Assembly (NCBI RefSeq): GCF_947507565.1
Contig: NC_089175.1
Span: 620,001 to 684,000 of the forward strand
DNA from: Oscarella lobularis
Taxonomy: Eukaryota > Porifera > Homoscleromorpha > Homosclerophorida > Oscarellidae
DNA length: 64,000 nucleotides
Reading direction: 5' to 3'
In this document: piece after piece, positions 12,432 to 37,634 of the stretch
Layout of the letters: each line of letters opens with the position of its first letter
Position numbering within the stretch: position 1 is the first letter of the stretch
The notes under the pieces: model-generated
Databases searched by the model: none
Told to the model about the DNA's origin: nothing
What the model saw: the letters and a program-made list of their open reading frames with translations, nothing else
Position numbers and translations under genes: made by a program

Positions 12432-12854
12432 AGAGGTTCTAGAGAGAGATATATGGAAGTCGGGGAGTCCAGCGCAAGGGGACTTTTGCTAGAGCAATTA
12501 TCTGATTATATCTCAGTATATCCGCCAATGAAATACAATAGGCGGTAGCGTTTGCATGAATCCTAGAGTCTGTGCGTGAGGACTTGCATCTTTTCTAAGC
12601 TTACTGTATTGATGTTGATGTCTTTCAATAAATTCGTGGATTGATATCACCGAGTGTTAGGGGACGTCATTGGGCGGTGCCAACGTGCAGAATCAAAACG
12701 ACTACCATCATTTGACCTAACTAATGAAAAACTCTCTCCTCTCTAAAAAACACGTGGAAACCTAAATTACCTCAGAGTCCATTGACCTAAATATGCCTAT
12801 ATTCTAATCAACCTAGATTACCTAAAAATCCATTGAAAATGGTCTAAAGCACGT

Positions 12855-12931
12855 GGTGGCTGCTAGCTAATTGTACGAGGGAAACTACAAGCCTACTAGC
12901 CTCTATACCGCCCTACCTACTAGCAGCCACC
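12855..12931. repeat. Perfect 12-bp inverted repeat
   Basis: GGTGGCTGCTAG (12855-12866) and CTAGCAGCCACC (12920-12931) are exact reverse complements separated by 53 bp. Such spacing suits a hairpin or a remnant of a small mobile element, but no target-site duplication was evident. Confidence 0.65.
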
Positions 12932-13099
12932 GACTAAAACCCTAATGCAAGAGGGAAAGGACCCGTGCACACTAACGCAGTGATGTACAAAGGGATGGTC
13001 ATTAGATGTGTTGTCCCACTACACTCTCTGCCACGCACACGTCAGGCCACCAGCCCTCGCTCGCGAGCTCCAACCCGCCCTCAATTAACACAGTTGGAA

Positions 13100-13142
13100 A
13101 CCAGCCTAACCAGCCTAACCAGCCCAACCAGCCTGACCAGTC
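13100..13142. repeat. Short tandem repeat, unit ACCAGCCTAA
   Basis: About four copies of a 10-bp unit (ACCAGCCTAA with variants ACCAGCCCAA and ACCAGCCTG) in non-coding sequence. Confidence 0.8.
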
Positions 13143-13523
13143 GGAAATCATCTATACTCGTGAGCGGGCACACCATGCAATCTACTCCTGCGCGTGACAG
13201 AGAGCGCTGCCCCCTAAGTGCATGCCTACACCACGGGACCCCAAATGGGTAAACCTGATTTAGTTCGTCGTTTTCGGGTTTTTTTTCGTCGTCGTGTTTG
13301 CTCTAAAGGCGTGTACGTTAGTTAGCGATTCATGAAAAGGCGTTTGTTGCTTACGTATTTGGCGCAGCGTGTTTTGAACCCCACTCAATCGAAGCGTGAC
13401 GCCGCCACGTGCTTGATTTTCTCGCGAAAAGTCAGATGCTTCTAGAAAACAGACAAATGAATAGAATTTGGGGCTACGCGAGTGCATGCCACGCAGGATT
13501 GCCTACCGGTGAGCGGATGCGCG

Positions 13524-13697
13524 ATGGAGGTGAAGCGGGACCTTCCTGTCAAGCAATTCGAGACGCGCGACGCCGGAGAGGCGCTCTTCGTCTTTGCAGA
13601 AGCTGACGGAGGGTCTCTTCACTTTAAAAAGAAGGCTCCTGCGAGCTCGTGCCGCGAAATGCAGTTGATCTTCGACGCGCTAACGCACGTCAACTGA
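13524..13697 (+). CDS. Small open reading frame, 57 aa, product unrecognised
   Basis: ATG at 13524 opens MEVKRDLPVKQFETRDAGEA and the frame continues through FVFAEADGGSLHFKKKAP to ALTHVN, with TGA at 13695-13697. The frame is open upstream too (through TQDCLPVSGCA), after a possible acceptor CACGCAG at about 13497, so it may be the last exon of a larger gene. Composition is globular rather than low-complexity. No family recognised; the stop lies 208 bp from the 3' end of MED23. Confidence 0.35.
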   Translation: MEVKRDLPVKQFETRDAGEALFVFAEADGGSLHFKKKAPASSCREMQLIFDALTHVN

Positions 13698-13905
13698 CAT
13701 CACGCCATGCTAATGCTACAAAAATTTGACCGTGTCGCTTGTTTATGCCATGAAGCGTAGTCTATGATAGAGCGAAGATTCTGGATTAAGAGATCCAATG
13801 ATTGTCTTGATTTCGTCTTTTCCCGCGTCTCCTATAAAGGAATATTTTATGTAATACCTAAAAAAACGAGAAAAAAATTAGACATAGAAAACCCGTAGTA
13901 ATCAA

Positions 13906-16900
13906 TTACAGAAAGTCGCTGATCAGATCTAAATGTCGGCTCAATCCGCCCGAATCGTCGACCAATTTTAGCATTCGATACAAACCAAGAGCCACCTAAA
14001 AAAACTGCAATACTTTTCGAGCTACCCTCTCCCTTCCTTGCCATACATCGAGAAGACAGCTAGTCCGTTCCGTCTGAAATCGGGTCAATAAAGGACCCGT
14101 CAGTCGAAACACAAACAGAAGCTGCGTCTCCGTTCTGACAAGACTTGCAGCATTCTCAAGAAAGCTAAAAAGTATCAAAATCTCCCTCAATCCTATCTTT
14201 TGATTCGTGTACTCACCCGACCAATCGCGTCAATTGCCCATTATTTGTGTGATACCAAAAGGCGCTGACCAAACGAAGCAAAACAGCGGCATTCTGATTA
14301 AACCCAAACCGCTCCGGCTCCGTTTCTCTATCATCCTCCAATCTCGGCCTCTTCGCCGCCGGCCTCTCGTCTTCCTCACCGACGACGACGTCATCGTCGT
14401 CGATAGTGACCTCGGGTATGCACTGAAGCATTCTCTCATTCAAAACACTCCAATACGATTCCTTACCGAAGAAACGCAATAAAAGTAGATAGTCTAATTA
14501 TTGAAAAATATACCGGAAGTGTGGCCAACAAGACGGCAGCCGCATTTATACCGGTTACGTCTCGCGTATTGACGAAAATCTCGAGCGCGACGTCGATGAT
14601 GTACTCGCAGACGGATTTCGCCGAAAGTGGAAGACTCATCACTTCGACGGCCGTGCAGTAGAGCACGTGGAGCGTCGGCGCGCCGAATTCTCGAAAGCGC
14701 CAATCGTCGATTAGATACTCGGCCGGAAAATCGTTATTGAGAAGTGAAGATCGATCGTCAAGGAAGGAAACCAGAAAAAATTACGAAATAATTAATTAGA
14801 TTCTAATATTGGAGGATATCGCTTTGGAGACGAGTCAGGATTTGAGTGAAGTAGTGAGAATCCGGAATCCACTCACCAAAGATCGGATCGATTCCAATAC
14901 TCGATAAATATTCACAAAACGATCGAGTGAACAACCTAAAAATTGCCGTCTTTCGTAGATCAATTTTGACTAGCTACAGCCCACCATTCTTTGCTCGGTT
15001 GGAATCCCTCGTGACCTAAAATATTATTAGTATATTCATAAGAGATATTTCCCTGATCCTAATCCTTACCCAATGTGCTTCCAACTAGTTTTTTCTTCAC
15101 TGCGTAATTGAGGCCGATTGTCTGATCGTAATAATGTAGTAATGTGTAAATGGACATTACAGGACGATCTGGCACGAGGTTAGAAATCTATAAACGAAAT
15201 TTTCATTGGTATTTCTTACCGTGATATCGATAGAGTCCGCCAAAGACGTCCATTAGACGATCGAAAAATTTGAGAGTCGCTTTGAATTCATACATTTCAA
15301 AACATCGATTCACCATCAATTCCAAAATCTAAATTTAATATTCCGACGTCGGAATTTAAAAACAAAACGAAATCGGTACAGGAATGAATCGAAGACAGAA
15401 ATTTCCTAAAAAGCAAGATTCGAGATTTCGTATTTTAACGCTTTTTCAAAATGTACCGAAATACGTAGGGAGATAAGTTTTCTGCGATGGATTTTGACCC
15501 TGAAGTCCTTCAAAGTACATGTACTCAGGATAAGCCTTTATCACGCGCAAATATTCTCCAATTCAATCTCAAAATTTAATAATTACTTTATGAAGATTCC
15601 CGTTCTTCGAAAACCATTCCTCGTGTTTCCAATGCTCCGGATTGATTCCCTAGCACAACGAATTTGGCCCCATCGATTTACGTATTTCCTATATATAATC
15701 ATACTTCCTGTAAGAAAACCGTTATTCGTTCCTTCAGTTCGCGCGAACTCGTTAAGAGAATACTAAGCAACGATATTTGAACGCTAGCATCATTTCCGCT
15801 TGCGTTTCTCATCAGCTGCAATTGGAAAATCAATCAATTTTGCTACAAATACCTAAGTGCGTCGTACCATGCACAAAACGAATCTTTCCAACGGAATAAT
15901 TTTATATTTCCATATCAGCTCGTTGAGAGCGCCCAAGCTCTATAAAATCGTATATTTAAAATAATTCAATTTTTGTCACGTGCCCCGTTTCTAACCTTAT
16001 TGAATTGATCTTTTACACCTTCTGTGCTCCACGTCGACGCGAGAACGGCGGTTATGTAATCGGCCAGCATTCGCACTTGACACACGGATTCCTTCACAGA
16101 AATTTTCTCAAGAATTCTAAATAATCAATAAATAAATAAATAAATAAATATCCTCTATTGGTCTTTTCTCTTTATACCTATAAACGTTTGGCGGAAGTTT
16201 GCCCTCGTCTACGACAGTTTTCCAAAGAATGCTAAAATATGACGTCAAAAGTCACAAAAAAATTAAAAATTGCTTCGTTACCATAGAAAAGTGGACGTTC
16301 CTCCGTCTCTCGAGAAATGAGTTTCGTCAATTCCCGACGTTTTCCACTTTGCCCAATCGTCGGCCACCGTGCTTTGCAACAGTGATTTCTGATCGAGAGG
16401 AGACGACGAAGCGGTTCCCGCGTTCGCAACGTAATAATTTCGCAACGTATAAGGCATTTTGTCCGATATGTAGCTCGGCCAAGAGTGCGGCGTCACGCGT
16501 TGAATGTTGCGTAGAATGCTTTCGGGCCACGTGGCGAAGGGGCCTTCCAGTCCTGGGGGGAAATAATCAAATATTTGATATAGATGACAATAATAAATTG
16601 CCTGCCAAACGCATTGATTTCGCTAGCGTGAAGACAAACATTTTGTTGAGCTCTTCCATGTGAAGCAACTGACTCATTGACTAATATAGAATTCCTAATT
16701 AATTTTAGTGGATCCCCCGTGTTTTTTATGAGCAAACCATTCTGGGATCGTTGAGAAGTTTCAAGAGCTGACTGGGAAATTCCGGCGTAACGAGACCCGA
16801 TAGAAATTTCAGCACGGAAGTTTCAATACTGCATTTATCAATTAATTATTTAATTAGTTGAATTTTCTCTCTTTCTCGCCTGAGTTGGAGTTGGTAATTG

Positions 16901-19900
16901 GCAATCGATGACATTTGATAGAGCATGGAGACGAGATGAACTTTGTGGTTCACGGAAATGTGACGCTGAAGTCGAAAGCTCATCACTTCGACAAGCGAAT
17001 GCAGAGTGCTCAAGTTCTGCTGCTGATAAACGAGCGGCAAAACTTGACCTAAAAAAAGCTCACCCTCAAAAATAGTCATATATTTAATTAGACATTTTAT
17101 TTAGCGAACACTCTCATTATAGAATAGTTTGGGGGTCTCAAAATAGTCATATTTAATTATAGGATATACTCAATTATTATTATTGTGTACCTGTTAGCGT
17201 CTTCACTGCCACGCCGTAGTCCGTTTCCATGTAGATGATGAGTCGACTGTAGGCTTCGAGAACGGCGGGACTGATTACGACGTGAGGTTGCGACGACGCC
17301 GCTCTCGTCAATCGCTGATTGATCGTCGCAAGTAAACTAGTAAACAATATTTATATATTTAATTATTTTTCTTCTATCTATGATTCCCTCACTTCATTCT
17401 TATGTTCGTCGAAAGACTCTTCAGAAGAGCGAACGTGCACGACTGCGTTCCCGCCGGCATGACGAGATTCGACGACGGACTTGGCATGGGAACCGTGTTG
17501 CTAGGCGACCCCATCCACGAATCAATGAGACGCGCCGCGAGAGAATTTAGAGTATCAGGGACACCTCCGTCTATAGATGGAGGGGGGGGGGAGGACCCTT
17601 AAAATCGTCTAATTTTACGTTGCAGTTCTCTTACAGGCGTTGCAAACGATCACGTATCGATGATATCCTTGGGAAAACGATAAAAGCGACTGTCGATCTT
17701 GAGTAAAGAAGCTGGGCGGGATATAATTGCTAATTAATGAGGGGTGTCGTTATTAATTAATTATTTATCTCTTTACTCTGTTTGCAACTTTAGGGCGGCG
17801 GGAAGAGTCGGCAAAGCCGACGGCTTTCCTAGAAGCTTGTACTGCACGCGCGAAATAAAAATCAAAGTCTAATTTAATTATGTATCTATTTATTTTGACC
17901 TTGAGCTGCAGGTGATTCCATAGACACGCAGCGGCCATGTGAATCGACGAGGAAGGACTCGAAAAATCGGGCAATGGAACCATAGCCTTAATTAAAATTA
18001 AAATACAAAAATTAATTAGTAAAGATAAAAGAACCCGCATTATTTCTCTTACCTCTTTGTCGGAGTAGAGCGTTGCTAAGAGACTGTAAATAGATTCGCA
18101 GCTCGAAATCTTGCAGCAACGCAAAAAATCATTAAAATCAATTCATTTTAGGCCATAAAATTATTTACGTCGAGTTTTTGCAGGCTTGGCGATACGATTT
18201 GTAGCAAGAGCCACATGAGCCAGTCTCGTCCTCTCTTGGATCGACACGAAGACGATAACTATAATTATATATTAATTACTCATTAATTAAACGATCTAAA
18301 TCGATTCTACTTTTTCCGTAAGACGCGCTATCAAATTAGATAGATTCGCAAATTGAAATAGAGCGAAAAAGACCGATTGACTGCAGAGGTGATTCCACGT
18401 GAACGTGATGCGCGACAACGAGGTGTCTTCGAAGCTTTCGAACGCCTCAAAAATGAGATCGACTAACACGTGCTCAAGCTGAACGCAACGCTGACGATTC
18501 TAGAAAAATAATTAAATAATTAAATAATTAATTAATTAATTAATTGTACCTGTCTGCTTAGACTCAGAATACAGGAGACTAATTCTCTCGACGACGGCTG
18601 AGTGAGAGCGTGCGTTAGAAGTCCGATTTGAGCTTGACTTTCCTCCTAGAGAGAGGAGATCAAATATATTCCCCGTATATGAACATTGACTACTTTGTTG
18701 AATCGTAACACGTTGTTCGGTCGTCGAATGAATTGCAACGTGTTTGGATCCACTTTCCATATGGCTCCCGTCAAAGGGGAATATCCCACGACGGGACGCA
18801 GCCACAGGCGACCTTGGCCAATAATAATAATAATAATAATCAAGACATTATTTATTCTTGTGTACCTGGCATAGAAACCAAGTCGGCTAACTGGAGAAAA
18901 GAATTGCGAAATTTCTCCCACATGTCTTCGAATATCTACGATTAAATAAATAAATGTATTGATAATCTTGGAAGAAGTGGGGCCTGTACCCAGTGAGACG
19001 GAGATGCCTCCGGAAAACGTTTTGCAACCTTAGTGGCAAACATTTAATAATTTACTAATCTAATAATAAACTTACGGCACTATAAGCACTATATCCGGGT
19101 AGCAGACCTCCTTCTCGACTCAGCATCCGAGAAACAAACTAGAAAGAATTTCAACTGATTTCATTATTATTTATTATTATTTATCACATCTTTTGCTATT
19201 TGAATCTGGGGAATTTTTGACTCATGAATAGCTATTGGACAAGCCGAAACATTGGCTAGAACGCGCACGAGCAATTCGCGGCATACCTAATAAATATCAA
19301 TATCAACTACATTCTGATTATTTAATTATTTATTTACTCTGTAGTCTGCCTTGCTTATGTTAGCCAATAAAATGTTGAACGTTTCCATCCAGGGAATCGT
19401 ATCGTCAAAATTCAAACGATCGACCAATAAATCAAATACAAATCTAACGGAAAATCGAGAAGAACGCGTTTTTTGGCAAATATTTTATTACTGATAAGGA
19501 ACGACGTTGATTTCGGCTAATTTCACCAAAAGATTGAATCCGAATATCAATCTCTGGACATTTTGCTGCGATACGGCGAAATCGAAGAGGAGTCCCAAAA
19601 AATCGTTGCACGATTCCTGGGACTTTGCTATCGGCTTCTTATTTTCGAGAAGAAGTCGGATCTTTACCGGCTGGATTCGCATCAGGACAGATTTTAGCTC
19701 GCTTAGCGCGCGTTCCTCGATCGATTCTTGACTTCGAAGGGGTAAAAGAATGCTATTGCACGTTCGATCAGCACGCGAGAATACAGGACACATCGCTTTC
19801 GTACTTTCCGAGCACTTTCTCGAGCGCACTTGAATCCTACGCGACGAGAGAGAAAAAATCGCAAGGCGACATAAGAACTGAGCGTTCGCGCTTAAAAGAA

Positions 19901-19977
19901 CGTACGAAGACATAATTGAGAATTCGCTTGACTTCCTTCTGCGTCGCATCGTCGAGCGGCACGCTTTCGACAGACAT
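13906..19977 (-). CDS. MED23: Mediator complex subunit 23
   Basis: MED23 is a tail-module subunit of Mediator, linking activators to RNA polymerase II. The start is MSVESVPLDDATQKEVKRIL at 19977, followed by many small exons of helical-repeat protein. Recognisable blocks in human MED23 order include the central strings around 18.7-18.8 kb (W.VDPNTLQF.RRPNNVLRFN), DWRFREFGAPTLHVLYCTAV near 14.65 kb (human DWRFNEFPNPAAHALYVTCV) and FVFRLTGPLLTRFQTERTSC near 14.1 kb (human YVYHLVGPFLQRFQQERTRC). The final exon reads VALGLYRMLKLVDDSGGLSR and ends LISDFL; stop at 13906-13908. Human MED23 is about 1,368 aa, which the span can hold with about 50-100 bp introns. It faces STARD10 head to head across 54 bp. 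Confidence 0.92.
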
Positions 19978-20031
19978 TTCTCGCGCAGTGCGCGCGCTAA
20001 ACGCTGCGGCTCACGAGTAACGCTAGAGAGA
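19978..20031. promoter_or_regulatory. 54-bp bidirectional promoter, MED23 / STARD10
   Basis: Only 54 bp separate the MED23 and STARD10 start codons. The interval is CG-rich at its left end (TCGCGCAGTGCGCGCGC) and has no TATA box. Both 5' UTRs and the core promoter must fit here or overlap the coding exons. Confidence 0.7.
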
Positions 20032-21148
20032 ATGGCTGAACAAAAGGGTCTACTCGGTCTCGAGGCTCACCCGGCGACCGAAGAAGAGTTCGCCTACTTT
20101 CTCAAGCTCGCGGACAGCGACGACGGCTACGTCGAACTCTACGTGAAAGACGGAATCCAAGTGATGAGCAAACCGATGGAAAACTCGCCAATCAAAATGA
20201 TCAAGGTGAGACGAAAACGAACGAACGAGCGCGAAGCGTCACCCTAAAAACGAAGGTGCGATACGAATTCAAAGATCTCGCACCGGAACTCATCTACGAC
20301 GTTCTTCACGATCCGCTCTATCGTCGCACGTGGGACGAGCACATGATCGAGGGCTTCGAAATTTGCACGCTCGACGCGACGAACGACATCGGCTACTATT
20401 CGGGTTCGGGGATTGGGATCCGAAAATTCGTCCTCGTGCGTGACCACGCCCACTTCTCCCCCCCTCTCTTTTCTCTTTATAGTCAAACTTCCCTTTCCGT
20501 TGAAGAATCGCGATTTTGTCAATCAGCGATCGTGGCGCGTCACCGACGATAAGGAGTTCATTATTTTCAACCACACCGTTAACCACAAGGTATGACGTCA
20601 TTGTGTCATATATCCCCCATCCATGATTCATTTATTATTGTTTTATTTATAGGATCATCCGGAAACGAGTCGATACATTCGCTCGATCTCGCATATAACC
20701 GGCTACTTGCTTAGACGACTCGATTCCGGTGGAACGGCATTTACTTACATTACTCAATCTGACCCGAAGGGTAAATAATTATATTACATATAATATATTG
20801 GGGTAAATGTTTTCTTTTAGGCTGGCTGCCTACCTGGTTTATCAACAAGGCCGGTTCTCATCTTGCTCCTAGGGTACACTTGTGGGGACGGCCCCCCACC
20901 CCATCCACATTTATCCTTTGCCCCTCGTTTAGGTTATTCAAAACATAGACAAAGTCGGTCGAAACTACGCCGAATGGAAAGCGCAGAACCATCCCGACTT
21001 CAAACCGTGGCTCAAGCCTGATCAAATGACCTCACCCAAGGTAACAAAAGAACACCATCACACCCCCATTTTTCTCCTTCTAAACCGGATTCTTACATAG
21101 GGTAAAGAACACAGTGCCGAAAAACCCGGCGGCTACAAGAACTGCTAA
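20032..21148 (+). CDS. STARD10: START-domain lipid transfer protein, STARD10-like
   Basis: STARD10 moves phosphatidylcholine and phosphatidylethanolamine between membranes. Seven or so exons encode an almost pure START domain: MAEQKGLLGLEAHPATEEEF at the start, VRYEFKDLAPELIYDVLHDP, YRRTWDEHMIEGFEICTLDA, NDIGYYS, KLPFPLKNRDFVNQRSWR, ISHITGYLLRR, TYITQSDPKGWLPTWFINKA and PEWKxQ-like NYAEWKAQNHPDFKPWLKPD. These align in order with human STARD10. The tail is short (KEHSAEKPGGYKNC) and lacks the acidic C-terminal region of the mammalian protein. Stop at 21146-21148. A candidate poly(A) signal is AATAAA at 21609-21614. PCTP is the nearest alternative. Confidence 0.92.
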
Positions 21149-21650
21149 AAATTTGGGAACGTCGTCTCGTAATTTTCTTTACGGTCTTTGCATGTTTACT
21201 TGTAAGTGTACTTCACCCAAATCGAAAAGACCACCCATTGTTTTTTTGCAGTACGATTTGTCTCTTAGCGCTGTCGCGTACGTAGGACTCGCGTCACTGT
21301 CACACAGGCCAAGATCTCGATAGCCTTAATGATGAATGAGTGCGGGGAGGGGTGGAGGGAGGGGGTCTCTGTGGGGATTACGTCACCTCGTCCCATTGAT
21401 TCTCCTCTTCGCATGCCGATACGATAGTCATCCAATCAGAAAGCGATGTTCTAGACGTGGAAATTAATATGTGGAATTTTGATTGCGGCTTGCTTGCTTA
21501 CTTGCTGTCCTTTTGCATGAGATCCATCAGATCTTTTTTATTGGCAAGTGCCTGAGAACAAAGTTATCTATCTCCAAAGAGGGAAGACGTGCTCGTTTGC
21601 CTCACTCTAATAAAGTCGCGTCGCGTTTCCAACTGAAAGACACCGAATAC
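21149..21650. other. Convergent 3' region between STARD10 and CLHC1
   Basis: No gene supported. Contains the STARD10 3' UTR and an AATAAA at 21609-21614, only about 40 bp from the CLHC1 stop on the opposite strand, so the two transcripts probably overlap at their ends. Confidence 0.6.
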
Positions 21651-24340
21651 CTAGAACGAGGAGTGACTAAAAGTACACTGTGACTCTCGACTTTTTTTCC
21701 GTACTTCCTTTACGGGAAGACTTGGACAATCCACCAGGAGAAGACCCAATTTCAAATGAGGAACAGCTCGCAATACGGCGAGATAATCTAACAACGCTAC
21801 CCCCATGCCGACACGTGACACAGACATGCAACGACGAGACTGACCTTCCGATTTGAAAGACCTCGTTTCGCGGGCAAACGACAACATGCCATAATAACGA
21901 CCTTGTCTACACATAGCAACAGCTGCCTAATGATAATAATAATAATAATTAATTAATATGTATTTTTATACTGTACCTGCTTGTAATATTCCGCTCTCGT
22001 GTACGCAGTCGACGCTAACGAATACATTAGTCTCAGTTGCCTCGGATCGTCGGTCTCTGCCGCGTGCTTCTCAATCAATGCTCCAAGTGAAGCGGAGCAC
22101 TCCAGCTACAATCATTCTAAGTGGCTTTGTCCCCCCCCCCTAGGAATACTCAGCTACTCACTACGTCCGTGGCAAGCCAGTGAGCGACTAAGTCAATCTT
22201 TCCTAAGTCAGATATTGTCTATGTGTTCTTGCCCCTCTTTCGATTTCCTCATCCTACCGTGCTCTAACGCACATTGAACGCATTCTACGGAATCGGCTTT
22301 CGATGGTCTCATTGTAGCGTCTGCAACAGTTGATAGCAAAATTTCGCAGTAAGTAAGAAGAGGTGATCTAAGAAGAAGTGAACTCTATCCGTCATTCCGT
22401 TTAGCACCCAAAGCCTACTTTAATCCCGAAGAATGTTTGACATTTTTAAAGGAATCCAAAGTTTCCGAATTTCTCAAAACTCCCTTGATTATTAGCAATA
22501 AATTGCTGATTTTAATTCGTCTATGTTCTATACTTTTGGCGAGTTAGCTGCGTAAATAGCTGCTGCTTCGTACTTCTCATCGCCAAGCAACTAAACACCA
22601 AAAATCAACTATTGAATCTATTAATATGTTTTCTAGCCTCGTGCCATCTTTCTATATATTCTAACATCATTTGAGTTTCCTTTTCCTTAGCAGGATCCTA
22701 CATACGTAATAAATAAATATTTATTTATTTATTTATTTATTTATCTATTTCCCCCACATCATCTTCCACTGATGATGACAAAGGAGTTTGATCGTGGGTT
22801 AGCGATTTCTTAAAATTTTGCCCCGCTGCAACGAATATTAGCACATGTGTATTTAATTATTACTAATTGCTCCCAACTAACATAGCGCCTTCTCGACGAC
22901 GTCAGAAAAGCTTAGCTTGCGCTCAGTCATGTTATCGTTGTAAGCGGAAGTCGCCTAAAAAAATTGAAAAGAACTAAACCTGCGTGCGTACACGACTCTC
23001 TTCCTACTTCCACGGCCATTCTAAGATTATATAGTCTTCGTTTCAGGTCTTCATTCGCTCTCAAAACCGTCTCTCTTAACATCTACTGAACTAATTATTA
23101 AATGAAACGAGATCGACTACGACTGCACTTCTTTCTTCTCAAGCTGACGCAGAAGATCGTCTTTGTGACTCTTAGCTACAAAGCTATTCGACCGCAGTCA
23201 GCATAAAAACCAGTAGAGAGAAGCTCTTAATAGCCCGTTTCCATAAGAAACTTTTAAAATCAACAGGTGTGTTGAATATACGCGATTTTATATTGTCTTT
23301 GCTGTGAACGGGCTATAAGAGCACGTGTATATCAAATACCGTTTATTTTCTGCCTCTCTAAGAGCCGCGATTTTTGTCTCGAGTTCCGAGAGCTGAAAAA
23401 ATCGAAATGGGATCGTCAATAAACCCTTTCCTTAGTTATGGATACACCTCTTTTTCCAATGCACGAATGTTTGTCGATTGGTCTAGCGTTACTTTATGAA
23501 GGACTTTGAGTCGCTTTTCGGCCGTCATTTCGGCCGATAAATGAGCCGGACCCAAAAGAAGTCGAAAAACTAAAAAAAACGAATTATTTCAACTCGTTCT
23601 TTTTAATTAGATAATACTTTCGGCTTCTCTTTCTTCTCTCTCGCCTTGTAAACACTTAATTTTGTCCTTAATCCTTCACGAAAAAATCGCTTAGTCAACT
23701 CAGAAAAAATTTGAGGATTCAATTATTACTTTTGGTTATCATTTTCTACTATTTTTATCTTTCTCTCAATGTCCTTGCATCTTTTCTTATAATTTCTAAG
23801 CGAAATTGTCACTGCGTATCCATGGATACAATAGCGCAACAAACCTAGCAGTTTGCTCTTCTCCGTCCAAATTTCGAAGTTTCGTCTCGAGATAGAACGA
23901 ATTTCTTTCGCCGAGACGCAGAGCATCGATAAATTTTTCATATTCTGCCTAAACGAGTCGATAGAAGTCCAAAAAACCGGCGTTTTCAAATGTATCGTCG
24001 ACTTTGATTGTTGCCAATAAGGGCCCGTATGCGGGCAATCGATCGACGATTCGATCTAGACAGGCTCGATGGAGAGCCAAATCTTCCTATTCGAGCAATC
24101 GAATGGGTCTATTGTGATCTATAGACTGCATTTCGAACCTCTCGGTCGTGCGTGCCGTCATCGCGAGCGATTTTCGCTCTTTCCTAAACGATTTTTTCAT
24201 AAACGCGGTGGCCAGTCGACTCGTTCGTTCACCTCGTCGAGAAACGATGTCAGTTTTCGTGCATAGAGTTGATTGGAAAGAGCGTCTGCTTCGTATTCGA
24301 TCGATCCGTGAGGAAAACGAAACAAACCATCGCTCGCCAT
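21651..24340 (-). CDS. CLHC1: Clathrin heavy chain linker domain-containing protein 1
   Basis: The ATG at 24340 gives MASDGLFRFPHGSIEYEADA. Later exons read LDRIVDRLPAYGPLLATIK and EYEKFIDALRLGERNSFYLE, matching the N-terminal region of human CLHC1 (TAYKPILTAIKKEYDAFIDA). A coiled-coil section follows (RALEKE, LSELETKIAALREAENKR, LRETVLRANEDLKRRLYNLR). The clathrin-linker/propeller-tip part has LLGDEKYEAAAIYAANSPK and GVLRNSETLDSFKN (human ..YEEAASFAANSPRGILRNAE). C-terminal blocks include VECVQCALEHG and AVAMCRQGRYYGMLSFARET. The stop is taken as 21651. Function is unknown; a trafficking or ciliary role is only inferred from the domain. The gene begins 50 bp past the furry stop codon on the same strand. 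Confidence 0.85.
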
Positions 24341-24389
24341 ACGGGGAATCTAAACTTTATATCTATCCGTGAGAAATAAATCTGATTAG

Positions 24390-37442
<13,053 letters not shown>

Positions 37443-37634
37443 TGTGTATTCCCCCCCCTTTAGCGCGGCGATGTGTTTCGCATCCGGGTCGGCTTGTGGA
37501 GCATTCGGGCACTTGGCGACCTGTGATGCATAATTTGATTTTTTTAGAGCGCGAGCAACCGACTTGAGAACAGCAGGACGGACGTTTTGTAGCAAAAAAA
37601 AACGTTCGAGCAGCAAAAAATGCGTTTCAAAAAC

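Larger units (their letters stand above)
12432..13523. other. Intergenic stretch after the phospho-lyase gene
   Basis: Contains the phospho-lyase 3' UTR, then AT-rich sequence with a repeated word (CCTAAATTACC / CCTAGATTACC followed by ..TCCATTGA at about 12760-12835), a perfect inverted repeat (12855-12931) and a 10-bp tandem repeat (13100-13142). No gene supported. Confidence 0.6.

Noticed and set aside
24069-24372. Plus-strand gene with frame MSVFVHRVDWKERLLRIRS
   Set aside because: It is antisense to the first exons of CLHC1, whose protein similarity is clear.
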